Both the position numbers and the translations under genes were made by a program. This document shows, in pieces, positions 16,254 through 24,669 of a stretch of 64,000 bases of DNA. Source of the DNA: JANPCX01 sp031431125 (GTDB lineage: Bacteria; Pseudomonadota; Gammaproteobacteria; Burkholderiales; Burkholderiaceae_C). The DNA is taken from contig JANPCX010000012.1 of NCBI GenBank assembly GCA_031431125.1, positions 1 through 64,000 on the forward strand. Reading direction: 5' to 3'. The notes beneath the pieces were generated by a model. That model was not told where the DNA came from and did not search any database. It saw only the letters and a list, made by a program, of their open reading frames with translations. Every line of letters begins with the position of its first letter. Position 1 is the first letter of the stretch.

Positions 16254-16744
16254 TGTTTTTAGCCCGCATAGTTCAGCAGGGACGCGCCCGTGCGGCGGTG
16301 CATGGGCGAGCCGAGGTGGCCGAGACGGCCACAGCAAATGTCTGTGGACATTGGCAAGGAGTTGAGGCCGCATCCGGCCGGCCAGACGCCGTCGCATGGG
16401 TGCGTAGCGCTCGGGCCCAACTCGATTGGGCACTCGAGGCCATTGAACCTAGATCCGGCAGTTGAACGCGCCCGAATGGGCTGTGATGCGGTGCGCTGGC
16501 AAGGCGAGACGACGCTGCGGGCTCGTGCCCGCGAGGAGGAGCAACGCTGACAGCGTGCCGCAGCGCAGCTCAATCGGGTGTGTAGCGCTTTCACCCAAGC
16601 GGTGAAAATGGTCGTGGTCAGCAATGGCAACACCCATGCGGTGTTGCCAGCGGATGAAAGCGGTCAACTGCCGGATCTAGGTTGAAAGTGAGTATTTAGG
16701 CGTTGTTGCTCGAAGCAAGAGAGCGCCCTGGTGAAATATGCGGG
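16254..16744. other. Non-coding, repeat-containing gap of 491 bases
   Basis: No convincing gene is seen on either strand. It contains a 238-bp element bounded by 20-bp inverted repeats (16446-16683) and several short hairpins. The part from 16260 to 16445 has no recognised feature. The following minus-strand hydrolase gene ends at 16745, so the gap lies between convergent genes. Confidence 0.7.
16446..16683. repeat. 238-bp element bounded by perfect 20-bp inverted repeats
   Basis: Bases 16446-16465 (AACCTAGATCCGGCAGTTGA) and 16664-16683 are exact reverse complements, separated by 198 bases. Inside is a 10-bp perfect hairpin (16625-16634 with 16640-16649) and a smaller TTTCACC/GGTGAAA pair near 16589-16607. 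No transposase frame is present. The structure looks like a non-autonomous miniature transposon or an IS deletion derivative. No clear target duplication was found next to the arms (CATTG before, GAAAG after). Confidence 0.75.
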
Positions 16745-17698
16745 CTACCGGTGTGCTTCTTTTAAGAACGCCACCGCATCGGACAGCACACGGGGTGCTG
16801 AAGTACCCAAGTCGTTGTGGCCGGCCCCAGGAACCACCAGCAGTTGAGACCGAGCGCCAGTGGCTTGCAGCGCGTCATGCAGTTGCAGGGCTTGCGACAG
16901 CGGTGCGACGGGGTCTTTGTCACCGTGCAATACCAATACTGGCGCCGACTGTCGGTGTGCGTAGGTGGCGACGCTGGCACGGCGCAGCGCCGCTGGATCG
17001 CTGCCGCCTGCCATCGCCGCTGCACCGCGCTGCGCGTCAGACGCCACCGCTGCAGCCGGCTCCAGCGCCGTGTTCAGGTCGTAAATTCCGCTGTGGGCGA
17101 TGACCGCTTGAACGTGGCTGCCGGTCGGGTTCGCGTGGCTGCTTGAGCCCGCTGACCAGGGTGCAGCAATCACTTGGCCCGCGCCTTGCAAATCGGCGCG
17201 GTTGGCCGTGACGGCCAACAAGGCCGCCAAATGCGCGCCAGCAGAGTGGCCCCAAACGCTGATCTGGTCCTGGGCAATGGCATGCACCGCCGCCTGCGAG
17301 CGCAACCAGCGCACGGCGCATTGCACGTCGTGCAAGGGCGCAGGAAACACCGCATTCGGGGCCAGCCGGTAGTCCACGCTGATGGCCACAAAACCTTCTT
17401 TGGCGAGCAGGAACTGCAAGGATCGCAGTTCATTGCGCTGCCCAAACATCCAAGCGCCGCCATGGATCAAGACCACGGCGGGTCGGGGCGTTGTCTTGGT
17501 ATCGGGTTCAGCCCAGTCCAGCTTCAGGGTTTGGCCTGGGACTTGGCAGTAAGGCAGGCCCTTTTTAAACACCACACCGAACGGCACAGACAAGTGCTCG
17601 TCCAGCGCTTCAGCGTGGCGGGTTTTCCAAAGCACTACGGCAGCACCCATCGCTGCCAGGGCGAGCAACAGGGCCAGCGTAAGTCGCCAGCGCTTCAT
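16745..17698 (-). CDS. Alpha/beta hydrolase (esterase/lipase, BD-FAE-like)
   Basis: About 317 residues from the ATG at 17698, with an N-terminal membrane anchor or signal (MKRWRLTLALLLALAAMGAA). The fold signatures are LIHGGAW (oxyanion hole), GHSAGAHLAALL (nucleophile Ser), LHGDKDPVAP (Asp) and PGAGHND (His). It resembles the HGGxW carboxylesterase group acting on ester substrates; the exact substrate is unknown. The longer frame to 17749 starts inside a repeat and is rejected: its residues MDSRLRGNDA are the common translation of a GGAATGACG repeat. Confidence 0.87.
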   Translation of the reverse strand: MKRWRLTLALLLALAAMGAAVVLWKTRHAEALDEHLSVPFGVVFKKGLPYCQVPGQTLKLDWAEPDTKTTPRPAVVLIHGGAWMFGQRNELRSLQFLLAKEGFVAISVDYRLAPNAVFPAPLHDVQCAVRWLRSQAAVHAIAQDQISVWGHSAGAHLAALLAVTANRADLQGAGQVIAAPWSAGSSSHANPTGSHVQAVIAHSGIYDLNTALEPAAAVASDAQRGAAAMAGGSDPAALRRASVATYAHRQSAPVLVLHGDKDPVAPLSQALQLHDALQATGARSQLLVVPGAGHNDLGTSAPRVLSDAVAFLKEAHR

Positions 17699-17721
17699 AA
17701 AACGCCCAGGCTCACAGCCTG

Positions 17722-17821
17722 CGTCATTCCCGCGCAGGCGGGAATCCATGCGGTGTGGGCAATCGATGCGGTCGATCCATGTTCATGCCTCGGCTGGATT
17801 CCCGCCTGCGCGGGAATGACG
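17722..17821. repeat. Inverted pair of dRS3/REP-like repeats
   Basis: Two 27-base arms (17722-17748, 17795-17821) are perfect reverse complements with 46 bases between. Each arm holds the palindrome ATTCCC-GCGCAGGC-GGGAAT, which fits the ATTCCC-N8-GGGAAT core described for Neisseria dRS3 repeats; similar repeats are widespread in Burkholderiales. The paired arrangement is REPIN-like. It lies between the hydrolase start and the LOG-family gene end, and could fold into a long hairpin if transcribed. Confidence 0.85.
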
Positions 17822-17881
17822 GTTGAAGTACCTGTCATGGCGCAATGCATCACTGCCAAACCTACCCAACCCTTCTCGGGC

Positions 17882-18832
17882 TCAGATGTCAGACGCGTAC
17901 TCACCAGTTTGGGTGTCACCGGCCTCAAAACCATACTCTTCGTCGAGCAAGGCCCAGGCTTCCTCAGCGGTCTCGACAAAGTTGAACAGATTCACATCGT
18001 CGGGCGAGATCATGCCGGTTTCAATCAGCAGATCGAAGTTGATCAGGCGCGACCAAAAATCGCGGCCAAAGAGCAAGATGGGGCGCCTGCGGCATTTGCC
18101 GGTTTGAATCAAGGTCATGGTTTCGAACAGCTCGTCGAGCGTGCCGAAACCGCCTGGGAAACACACCAGTGCAATGCTGCGCATCAAAAAATGCATCTTG
18201 CGCAGGGCGAAGTAGTGGAACTGAAAACACAACTCGGGCGTGATGTAGGGGTTGGGCGCCTGTTCATGCGGCAGCACGATGTTGAGGCCTATGCTTTGGC
18301 CACCCACTTCATAGGCGCCGCGGTTGCCCGCCTCCATGATGCCGGGGCCACCGCCCGTCACCACATACACCGGTGTCGCCAAACGTTTGGTGCGCTCCGT
18401 TACCAAACCCGCAAACGCGCGCGCTTCTTCGTAGTAACGAGACATTTTCAAACGCATTTCGGCGCGAGCCAGTTGTACCGGGTCGGCCAAAGTTTTCGCC
18501 TGCGCCAATGCAGCCTTCGCGTCGTCATGCGAGGCGATGCGTGCGCTGCCGAAAATCACGATGGTGGATTCAATCCCGCGTTCGGACTGCACCAGCTCGG
18601 GCTTGAGCAGCTCCAGCTGCATGCGCACCGGGCGCAGCTCTTCGCGCAGCAGAAATGCGCTGTCGGTGAACGCCAAGCGGTAGGCGCTCTCGGGACCGTC
18701 GTAACGTGAGGGCGGCACCAGGCTGGCGGCCTCTTGCTGCGCAGAAGGAAAATTGCGTGCTGTCAACTCGCCCCGTTTGGGTGTCGCAGCGGGATTCACG
18801 GGTTGGTCCATGGGGGATTTGTTTTGGTGCAT
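17882..18832 (-). CDS. LOG/TIGR00730 family Rossmann-fold protein
   Basis: The 316-residue protein shows the PPnP/LOG signatures GGGPGIMEAGNRGA and PGGFGTLDELFE, the phosphate-binding and catalytic motifs of nucleotide 5'-monophosphate nucleosidases. The protein is longer than minimal LOG enzymes, with an N-terminal extension of about 90 residues. Such proteins hydrolyse (cytokinin) ribonucleotide monophosphates or AMP-like substrates; the substrate here is undetermined. The start may be at 18832 or at the MDQPVN ATG 21 bases downstream. Its start is 12 bases from the stop of the upstream E1-like gene on the same strand, so the two may be cotranscribed. Confidence 0.88.
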   Translation of the reverse strand: MHQNKSPMDQPVNPAATPKRGELTARNFPSAQQEAASLVPPSRYDGPESAYRLAFTDSAFLLREELRPVRMQLELLKPELVQSERGIESTIVIFGSARIASHDDAKAALAQAKTLADPVQLARAEMRLKMSRYYEEARAFAGLVTERTKRLATPVYVVTGGGPGIMEAGNRGAYEVGGQSIGLNIVLPHEQAPNPYITPELCFQFHYFALRKMHFLMRSIALVCFPGGFGTLDELFETMTLIQTGKCRRRPILLFGRDFWSRLINFDLLIETGMISPDDVNLFNFVETAEEAWALLDEEYGFEAGDTQTGEYASDI

Positions 18833-18844
18833 GGGGTGCGCAGC

Positions 18845-19633
18845 TTAACTGATGGCTGCTCTGGCGGCGCCACAAACGGGGCAGCCAGGTGCAGCGATGG
18901 TGCGCATGTCCTGCCAATGCATCTGTTGCGCGTCGAACATCAAGAGCCTGTTGGTAAGTGCGCTGGTGAGACCACCGAGCAGTTTCAAAGCTTCAGCCGC
19001 CTGCGCGCTGCCCACCATCCCCACCAGCGGTGCCCACACCCCCATGGTGGCGCAGGCCACTTCGGGTGGCGCAGGCGATGGCGGAAAAACACAGGCATAG
19101 CAGGGGCTGCTGGCCTCACGTGGGTCGTAGACCGCAAGCTGGCCGTGCAGCCCCAAGGCCGACGCCCAAACCAAAGGTTTGGCGAGCCGAACGCAAGCCG
19201 CATTGATGGCTTGCCGGGTGGCGAAGTTGTCGCTGCAATCAAGCACCACGGTGCTTTGCGCCACCCAGGGCGGCAGGTTGTCTGAGTTGGCACGCATGAC
19301 ATGGGCGTGGACCGTCACATCGGGATTGATGTCGTGCACGGCCTGCTGCACTGAATGTGCTTTGGCTTGGCCAATGCGAGCCGTGGTGTGGGCAATTTGC
19401 CGCTGCAGGTTGCTCAGCTCAACCACATCGTCATCGACCACCGTGATGGTGCCGACACCTGAGCTGGCGAGGTAGAGCAAAGCGGCACTGCCTAAGCCGC
19501 CTGCACCGATCACCAGAGCGTGACTGGCGAGAACGCGCTCTTGGCAATGCACCCCCCAGCTTGGCAGCATGAGGTGTCTTGCATAACGCAGGAGCTGCTC
19601 GTCAGTCACGGGCTGGCCGGTTGCTCGGCCCAT
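18845..19633 (-). CDS. moeB: MoeB/ThiF/HesA family adenylyltransferase
   Basis: The 262-residue E1-like enzyme has an ATP-binding glycine-rich motif (GAGGLGSAALLYLASSGVG), the acidic VDDDVVELSNLQRQ motif and the catalytic-region DNFATRQAINAAC. Cys pairs CYACVFPP and CPVCGAA bind zinc. It should adenylate the C-terminal Gly-Gly of MoaD (molybdopterin synthesis) or ThiS; sequence alone does not distinguish MoeB from ThiF. It follows the CtpA gene closely on the minus strand (18 bases between). The molybdoenzyme msrP elsewhere in the window is consistent with a need for molybdopterin. Confidence 0.88.
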   Translation of the reverse strand: MGRATGQPVTDEQLLRYARHLMLPSWGVHCQERVLASHALVIGAGGLGSAALLYLASSGVGTITVVDDDVVELSNLQRQIAHTTARIGQAKAHSVQQAVHDINPDVTVHAHVMRANSDNLPPWVAQSTVVLDCSDNFATRQAINAACVRLAKPLVWASALGLHGQLAVYDPREASSPCYACVFPPSPAPPEVACATMGVWAPLVGMVGSAQAAEALKLLGGLTSALTNRLLMFDAQQMHWQDMRTIAAPGCPVCGAARAAIS

Positions 19634-19651
19634 GAGGCAGGCGCAACCGCA

Positions 19652-21097
19652 TTATTTGTTGGTATCGGCCTCGGCCTTACGTTCCACCAAGGTTTTGCTG
19701 GCTTGCACCGGCTTGCCCTTGAGTTGATTCAGAGCCTGAATCAGCTGGAAGTCTTCTGGGGCGCCAAATTCCGGGGGCGGCTTGAGATCAGCGCCCTTGT
19801 TGCGTTTGGTCTCTTCTTCGAGTTTCTTGCGGGCTTCATCGCGGGCTTTTTCGCGGACCGCGTCTTTTTGCTCGGCGCCTTGACCGCTTTGAAGGTGTTT
19901 TTCCAGATCCGCCTCGCGCATGCGCAGGGCGGCGAACAAATTACCTTCAGCAGTCTCGTCCAGCATCACATTGGGGATGATGCCGGTGGCTTGGATGGAC
20001 TTGCCCGATGGGGTGTAGTAACGCGCCGTGGTGATTTTGAGCGCAGTTTCTGCGGAGAGCTGGCGCACGGTTTGCACCGAGCCTTTGCCGAAACTCTGAG
20101 CGCCCATGATGGTGGCGCGTTTGTGGTCTTGCAGCGCACCGGCCACGATTTCACTCGCAGATGCCGAGCCTTCGTTGATCAACACCACCAAGGGCACAGA
20201 CTTCAGCGCAGCAGGCAAACGTTTGAGCGGGTCGCCCTGACCTCGGCGCTGGTAGAACTCGGGTGATGCTTTGAAAACCGCCTTGGAATCAGCCACTTGG
20301 CCGTTGGTCGAAACGACCACCACATCACTGGGCAAAAACGCCGCGGAGATGGCGACAGACGCCTCCAGCAAACCGCCCGGGTCATTGCGCAAGTCCAGCA
20401 CCAAACCTTTGAGCTGGGGCTCTTGTTTGTAGATTTCTTCCAGCTTGCGGGCAAAGTCTTCCACCGTGCGCTCTTGGAAGGAGCTGACGCGCAGCCATGC
20501 ATAACCGGGCTCGATCACTTTGGAACGAACGCTTTGCGTGTGAATTTCCTCGCGCACGATGGTGACCGGGAAACTGCGGCTTTCCGACTTGCGGAAGATG
20601 GTGAGCATCACTTTGGTGTTGGGCTCGCCGCGCATGCGTTTGACGGCCTGGTCCATGGTCAGGCCTTTGACGAAGGTGTCGTCAATTTTGGTGATCAAGT
20701 CGCCCGACTTGATGCCGGCACGAAAGGCAGGGGACCCTTCAATGGGCGACACCACTTTCACCACGCCATCTTCCATGCCAATTTCGATGCCCACGCCGAC
20801 GAAACGGCCCGATGTACCTTCACGAAATTCTTTGAAGCTTTTTTTGTCGAAATACTGGCTGTGTGGATCCAGACCCGAAACCATGCCGCCGATGGCATCA
20901 GAGATGAGTTTTTTCTCGTCCACGGGCTCCACATAGTCGGACTTGACCATGCCAAAAACAGCCGCCAACTGCTGCATTTCTTCCATAGGCAATTCGGCCA
21001 TCACGCTGCGTGCGGTGGCATTGAATTGCATCGTGGTCAGCGCACCTGCCATGGCGCCCAGTGCAATCCAGCCGGTGACTTTGAGTTTGGAGCCCAT
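19652..21097 (-). CDS. ctpA: Carboxy-terminal processing protease (S41, CtpA-like)
   Basis: The 481-residue periplasmic serine protease begins with a membrane/signal segment (VTGWIALGAMAGALTTM). A PDZ domain follows at about 95-180 (GVGIEIGMEDG, GSPAFRAGIKSGDLITKIDD), then the S41 catalytic core. The Ser/Lys dyad is S313 in NEGSASASEIVAG and K338 in SFGKGSVQ; their spacing of 25 equals that of known CtpA/Prc enzymes. A Lys/Glu-rich coiled stretch near 410-445 precedes the end. It would trim C-termini of periplasmic proteins and affect envelope and peptidoglycan enzymes. The minus-strand group ctpA-moeB-LOG is compact. Confidence 0.93.
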   Translation of the reverse strand: MGSKLKVTGWIALGAMAGALTTMQFNATARSVMAELPMEEMQQLAAVFGMVKSDYVEPVDEKKLISDAIGGMVSGLDPHSQYFDKKSFKEFREGTSGRFVGVGIEIGMEDGVVKVVSPIEGSPAFRAGIKSGDLITKIDDTFVKGLTMDQAVKRMRGEPNTKVMLTIFRKSESRSFPVTIVREEIHTQSVRSKVIEPGYAWLRVSSFQERTVEDFARKLEEIYKQEPQLKGLVLDLRNDPGGLLEASVAISAAFLPSDVVVVSTNGQVADSKAVFKASPEFYQRRGQGDPLKRLPAALKSVPLVVLINEGSASASEIVAGALQDHKRATIMGAQSFGKGSVQTVRQLSAETALKITTARYYTPSGKSIQATGIIPNVMLDETAEGNLFAALRMREADLEKHLQSGQGAEQKDAVREKARDEARKKLEEETKRNKGADLKPPPEFGAPEDFQLIQALNQLKGKPVQASKTLVERKAEADTNK

Positions 21098-21246
21098 ACA
21101 ACGTTTGCCTTTGTGATCTTGAACGTGGGCAAGCGCCCTACTCGGACGCTTGGACTTTCAGTATATGCCGCGCTGCCTTTGTTTGTGGTGCGCCGCCGAG
21201 CTTGGAGCAGGGCAGGACGCGTGAAGTTCAGCGTCTGAGGGCAGAT

Positions 21247-22356
21247 TCATGACAATCTTTCACGGGCAAAGGTGACCACATGGTCCACTTCCGCCCGTAT
21301 GCCTATCCATTCGCCGACGTGGTGGTCGTGGTGAGACGGCACATGGGCCTGAACCCGCTCGCCCGTGGGCAGGCGCAAGGTGTACAGAAATTCGGAACCT
21401 CGGAAGGCTTTTCGTTCGATGCAGGCCTGCACCGGGGCCGCGTCGTCGTGAACGATGTCGTCGGCACGCAGCAGCACATCACACAGGCCGCCTTCATAGG
21501 CGCCGGGCAGCAGGCACTCGTCGGCGTCTTCCAAGTCACCGAGGGCAGTTTTCACCACGGTGTGGACACCTGCACCGTTCTGTGTGCTGACGATTTGGCC
21601 CAGCGCAAACACCCCGTGGCCAATGAATCCGGCCACGAAACGCGATACCGGGCGGTGGTAGAGGGTGTAGGCATCGTCCCACTGCTCCAGGTGGCCTTGG
21701 TGCATGACACCAATCACATCACCCAGGGCAAACGCCTCCATTTGGTCGTGGGTCACGAACAGGGCCGTGGTTTGGGCAGCTTTCAAAATGCCGCGAAGCT
21801 CTTGGGCCAGGCGTTCGCGCAGGTCCACATCCAGGCTGGAAAAGGGCTCATCCAACAACAACAACTTGGGCTGCGGCGCCAACGCGCGGGCCAAGGCCAC
21901 ACGCTGCTGCTGCCCCCCGGAGAGCTGATGCGGGGCGCGGCTGGCGGCATGGGCCAAGCCCACCAGATCCAGCACTTCTTGGGTACGGGCTTTGCGCTGC
22001 GCGCGTGGCAGATGGGCCAAACCGAAGGCAATGTTGTCGGCCACACTCAAATGCGGAAACAGGGCGTAGTCTTGAAACACCATGCCAATGTGGCGCTGCT
22101 CGGGGGGCAGGTGCACGGCAGGCTGGCCTGCCGCGGGCGCTTGGCTCAGCACCTGGCCTGACATCCGTATGGCCCCGCCCTGCAGCGGCTGCAACCCCGC
22201 CACCGCACGCAACAGCGAAGTCTTGCCGCAGCCCGACGGGCCAATCAGCACGCCAATTTGCCCGGCAGCCAATCCCAGACTCGCCTCTTGAACAGCCGCT
22301 TTGCTGCCCGCAGGCCCGCCATAACGCAAGGTGATTCGATCCAACTGCAAAAACAT
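21247..22356 (-). CDS. fbpC: ABC transporter ATP-binding protein, ferric-iron type
   Basis: The 369-residue ATPase has Walker A GPSGCGKTS, Q-loop FQDYALFPH, signature LSGGQQQR, Walker B KLLLLDEPFS and H-loop VTHDQ. A C-terminal TOBE-like regulatory domain occupies roughly residues 240-369. The sequence type matches iron/spermidine/sulfate (FbpC-like) importers. It lies divergent to an FbpB-like permease with a Fur-box-like palindrome between them, so Fe3+ uptake is the most likely job. No periplasmic binding protein gene is adjacent. Confidence 0.88.
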   Translation of the reverse strand: MFLQLDRITLRYGGPAGSKAAVQEASLGLAAGQIGVLIGPSGCGKTSLLRAVAGLQPLQGGAIRMSGQVLSQAPAAGQPAVHLPPEQRHIGMVFQDYALFPHLSVADNIAFGLAHLPRAQRKARTQEVLDLVGLAHAASRAPHQLSGGQQQRVALARALAPQPKLLLLDEPFSSLDVDLRERLAQELRGILKAAQTTALFVTHDQMEAFALGDVIGVMHQGHLEQWDDAYTLYHRPVSRFVAGFIGHGVFALGQIVSTQNGAGVHTVVKTALGDLEDADECLLPGAYEGGLCDVLLRADDIVHDDAAPVQACIERKAFRGSEFLYTLRLPTGERVQAHVPSHHDHHVGEWIGIRAEVDHVVTFARERLS

Positions 22357-22382
22357 GCTCGAATGATAAAGCTTTGAGCGAA

Positions 22383-22401
22383 AATGCGAGTCGTTCGCAT
22401 T
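22383..22401. promoter_or_regulatory. Fur-box-like palindrome
   Basis: AATGCGAGTCGTTCGCATT is a 19-base inverted repeat: 7-base perfect arms around a 5-base centre. Its length and AATG(C/A)GA...TCGCATT form resemble ferric uptake regulator boxes of betaproteobacteria. It lies in the 113-base gap between the divergent ATPase (start 22356) and permease (start 22470) genes of an iron-type importer, where iron-dependent repression of both is expected. Confidence 0.65.
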
Positions 22402-22469
22402 CGCGTATATCCCTACCGGCGGTGCGAGACACCCTGGTTCTTTCTTGGCTTAGCGCCCTCTTTCTCCCC

Positions 22470-24098
22470 ATGACCCGTCTCATCACCCTGCTGTGTGGCC
22501 TCTTGGCTCTGCCTGTGCTGGGGGTGCTGGCGTCGTGGTTGGCCCTGGACGCCAGCAGCTGGGCCAATTTGCAACACCAAATTGACACGGTCTTGCCCCA
22601 GTACGCACTGAACTCACTGCTGCTGAGTGTGGTGGTGGCTTTGGGCGTCACCGTGCTCGGGGCCGGGGCCGCGGCCATGGTCTGTTTGTTTGAGTTCCCG
22701 GGTCGGCGGCTCTTCGAGTGGGCCCTGCTCTTGCCCCTGGCCATGCCCGCCTATGTGCTGGCCTATGCAGCGACTGATTTTTTGCAGTTCAGCGGCCCGC
22801 TGCAAACAGGCCTGCGCCAGCTCACCGGCGCGCAAGGTGCGTTGTGGCCCGACGTGCGCAGCCTCTGGGGTGCGGCAGTGATGTTCATTTTGTGCCTTTA
22901 CCCCTATGTGTATTTGCTCACCCGCGCGGCCCTGAGCGAACGTGGTGTGGCCCTGATGGAAGCCGCCCGCCTGCTCGGTGCGGGCACCTGGCGCCGGGTG
23001 CGTGAGGTGGCATTGCCCCTGGCCCGCCCCGCCATCATGGCGGGCGTGGCGCTGGCGCTGATGGAAACCTTGGCTGACTACGGCGTGGGTTCGTACTTTG
23101 GCCTGCAAACCTTCACCACCGGCATCTACAAAGCCTGGCTGGTCATGAACGACCGCGATGCCGCTGCGCAACTGGCCTCTGTTCTGCTGGTGGTGGTGGC
23201 CTTGTTGTTGTGGCTGGAGCACCATGCCCAGCGGCGTTTGCGTTTTGCCACGCAGCGCAGCCAAGCGGCACCCGGCCAGGGCAACAGCCTGGATGCACAG
23301 CCGCTGGTGCTGCGCGGCAGTGGCGCTTGCTTCGCAGTCTTTTTGTGTGCCTTGCCCGTGGTGCTGGGTTTCGTGCTGCCCGTGGCGGTGCTGCTGCGCC
23401 TCGTGTGGCTCGAGGCAAACGCCTCCGAGTTGGGTTTGCCGCTGGCGCGTTTTGCTTCTTGGGCCTGGACCAGCTTCACCTTGGCCACCACCGCCGCCGT
23501 GCTGGCCACTGCCTTGGCGCTGTGCCTGGCCTTCATGCAACGTTCCCAAGGGCCCGCCACCCGCGCGGGCTGGGTGCTGCGCTGGGCAGCGCGTGTGGTG
23601 GGTTTGGGTTATGCCATTCCCGGTGCGGTGATTGCAGTGGGCATTCTGTGGGCCGTGGGTTGGCTACAAGCACACTGGCCGCAACTCGGCACGTCTACCT
23701 TGGTCACCGGCACCCTGTTCGGCGTGATGTATGCCTACCTCGTGCGTTTTGGTGCCGTTGCCCAGCAATCGGTCGCAGCGGGTTATGCGCGGCTGTCTCC
23801 GTCGCTCGATGAAACCGCGCGCATGTTGGGTTGCGGTAAGCGGCGCCTGTTTTGGGCCGTCCATGCCCCGCTGCTCAAGCGGGCCAGTCTATCGGCCGCA
23901 CTGCTGGTGTTTGTGGACGTGATGAAAGAACTGCCCGCCACCTTGGTGCTGCGCCCCTTCAACAGCGACACGCTGGCCGTGGTCGCCTACCAACTGGCTC
24001 GCGATGAACGCTTGGCCGAAGCCGCGCTGCCTTCACTGGCCATCGTGGCAGTGGGATTGTTGCCCGTGATTCTGTTGTCTCGGTCCTTGCGTGCATGA
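22470..24098 (+). CDS. fbpB: Ferric-iron type ABC transporter permease
   Basis: About 542 residues with roughly 12 membrane segments in two homologous halves, each with a binding-protein-dependent permease loop. The first is EAARLLGAGTWRRVREVALPLARPAI and the second DETARMLGCGKRRLFWAVHAPLLKRA (EAA motifs contacting the ATPase). This duplicated architecture is typical of FbpB/ThiP-type permeases. The ATG at 22470 (MTRLITLLCGLL) is chosen because the longer frame from 22374 would run across the Fur-box-like palindrome. It pairs with the divergent fbpC-like ATPase. Confidence 0.9.
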   Translation: MTRLITLLCGLLALPVLGVLASWLALDASSWANLQHQIDTVLPQYALNSLLLSVVVALGVTVLGAGAAAMVCLFEFPGRRLFEWALLLPLAMPAYVLAYAATDFLQFSGPLQTGLRQLTGAQGALWPDVRSLWGAAVMFILCLYPYVYLLTRAALSERGVALMEAARLLGAGTWRRVREVALPLARPAIMAGVALALMETLADYGVGSYFGLQTFTTGIYKAWLVMNDRDAAAQLASVLLVVVALLLWLEHHAQRRLRFATQRSQAAPGQGNSLDAQPLVLRGSGACFAVFLCALPVVLGFVLPVAVLLRLVWLEANASELGLPLARFASWAWTSFTLATTAAVLATALALCLAFMQRSQGPATRAGWVLRWAARVVGLGYAIPGAVIAVGILWAVGWLQAHWPQLGTSTLVTGTLFGVMYAYLVRFGAVAQQSVAAGYARLSPSLDETARMLGCGKRRLFWAVHAPLLKRASLSAALLVFVDVMKELPATLVLRPFNSDTLAVVAYQLARDERLAEAALPSLAIVAVGLLPVILLSRSLRA

Positions 24099-24151
24099 GA
24101 CTGCCTCAATGAACACGTCCCCATCTCCGCCCAAGCAATGCCAGTGACCAT

Positions 24152-24418
24152 TTACTGCAGAACGCTGTGCAAGGCCCCGTTTTCCTTGGCATGCACACCG
24201 CTGGACTCAGCAGGGCCGACCAATCGAACCTGCACATCCCTTTGCAGGGCAGTGCATAAGTTACCGCGCACCACATGTTCGGTGAACTGCCACGCATCTG
24301 GTTGAGATGGCTGCAAGTCGCTGTCCCAAAACGCGTGAATGGCCGCGTCGGGATCAGTTGCTTCGACCTCCATTGACACAAATCCCGTGACCGGCATGGT
24401 CACCAAATAACGCGCCAT
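24152..24418 (-). CDS. Small hypothetical protein
   Basis: An 88-residue frame starting MARYLVTMPVTGFVSMEVEA with a very good ribosome site (GAGGAGG) eight bases upstream. I do not recognise a family. The N-terminus looks like a short beta-alpha-beta fold (VTMPVTGFVSMEVEATDPDAAIHAFW) that could be a small ferredoxin-like domain. It is convergent with the permease gene, 53 bases apart. The ribosome site is the main support for expression. Confidence 0.55.
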   Translation of the reverse strand: MARYLVTMPVTGFVSMEVEATDPDAAIHAFWDSDLQPSQPDAWQFTEHVVRGNLCTALQRDVQVRLVGPAESSGVHAKENGALHSVLQ

Positions 24419-24433
24419 GGATCCTCCTCATTG

Positions 24434-24652
24434 TTAAATCATGCTGGCGCGGAAGACGCCTTTGCTCTGGACTGGCAGATTACACAAAGTGGCACCGTCT
24501 TTTGAAGCGCATTCGCATGTGCGCAAGACCAGCGGTTGATCTGGAATGATCAGCGTCGCCAAGAACCCGGAGTGATCGCTGACATCGGCTTGCTTGTTTT
24601 GCTGCTCGGTTTCATGCCGAGATCCGCTGTTTGATGATGAAACGTCGGGCAT
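24434..24652 (-). CDS. Doubtful small ORF
   Basis: A 72-residue frame from an ATG at 24652 (MPDVSSSNSGSRHETEQQ...), containing two Cys in CECASKDGATLCNL. There is no evident ribosome site and no recognised family. It fills the gap between the kefB-type gene and the small ORF at 24152-24418 on the same strand. It may be non-coding. Confidence 0.25.
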   Translation of the reverse strand: MPDVSSSNSGSRHETEQQNKQADVSDHSGFLATLIIPDQPLVLRTCECASKDGATLCNLPVQSKGVFRASMI

Positions 24653-24669
24653 CAGGCCACGGACTGCGT

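Noticed and set aside
17698..17749. N-terminal extension of the hydrolase (MDSRLRGNDAG...)
   Set aside because: These codons come from the dRS3/REP-like repeat, a well-known source of false starts.
17174..18709. 511-codon open frame on the plus strand
   Set aside because: It crosses the hydrolase start, the inverted repeat and the LOG gene in antisense; no domain is recognisable.
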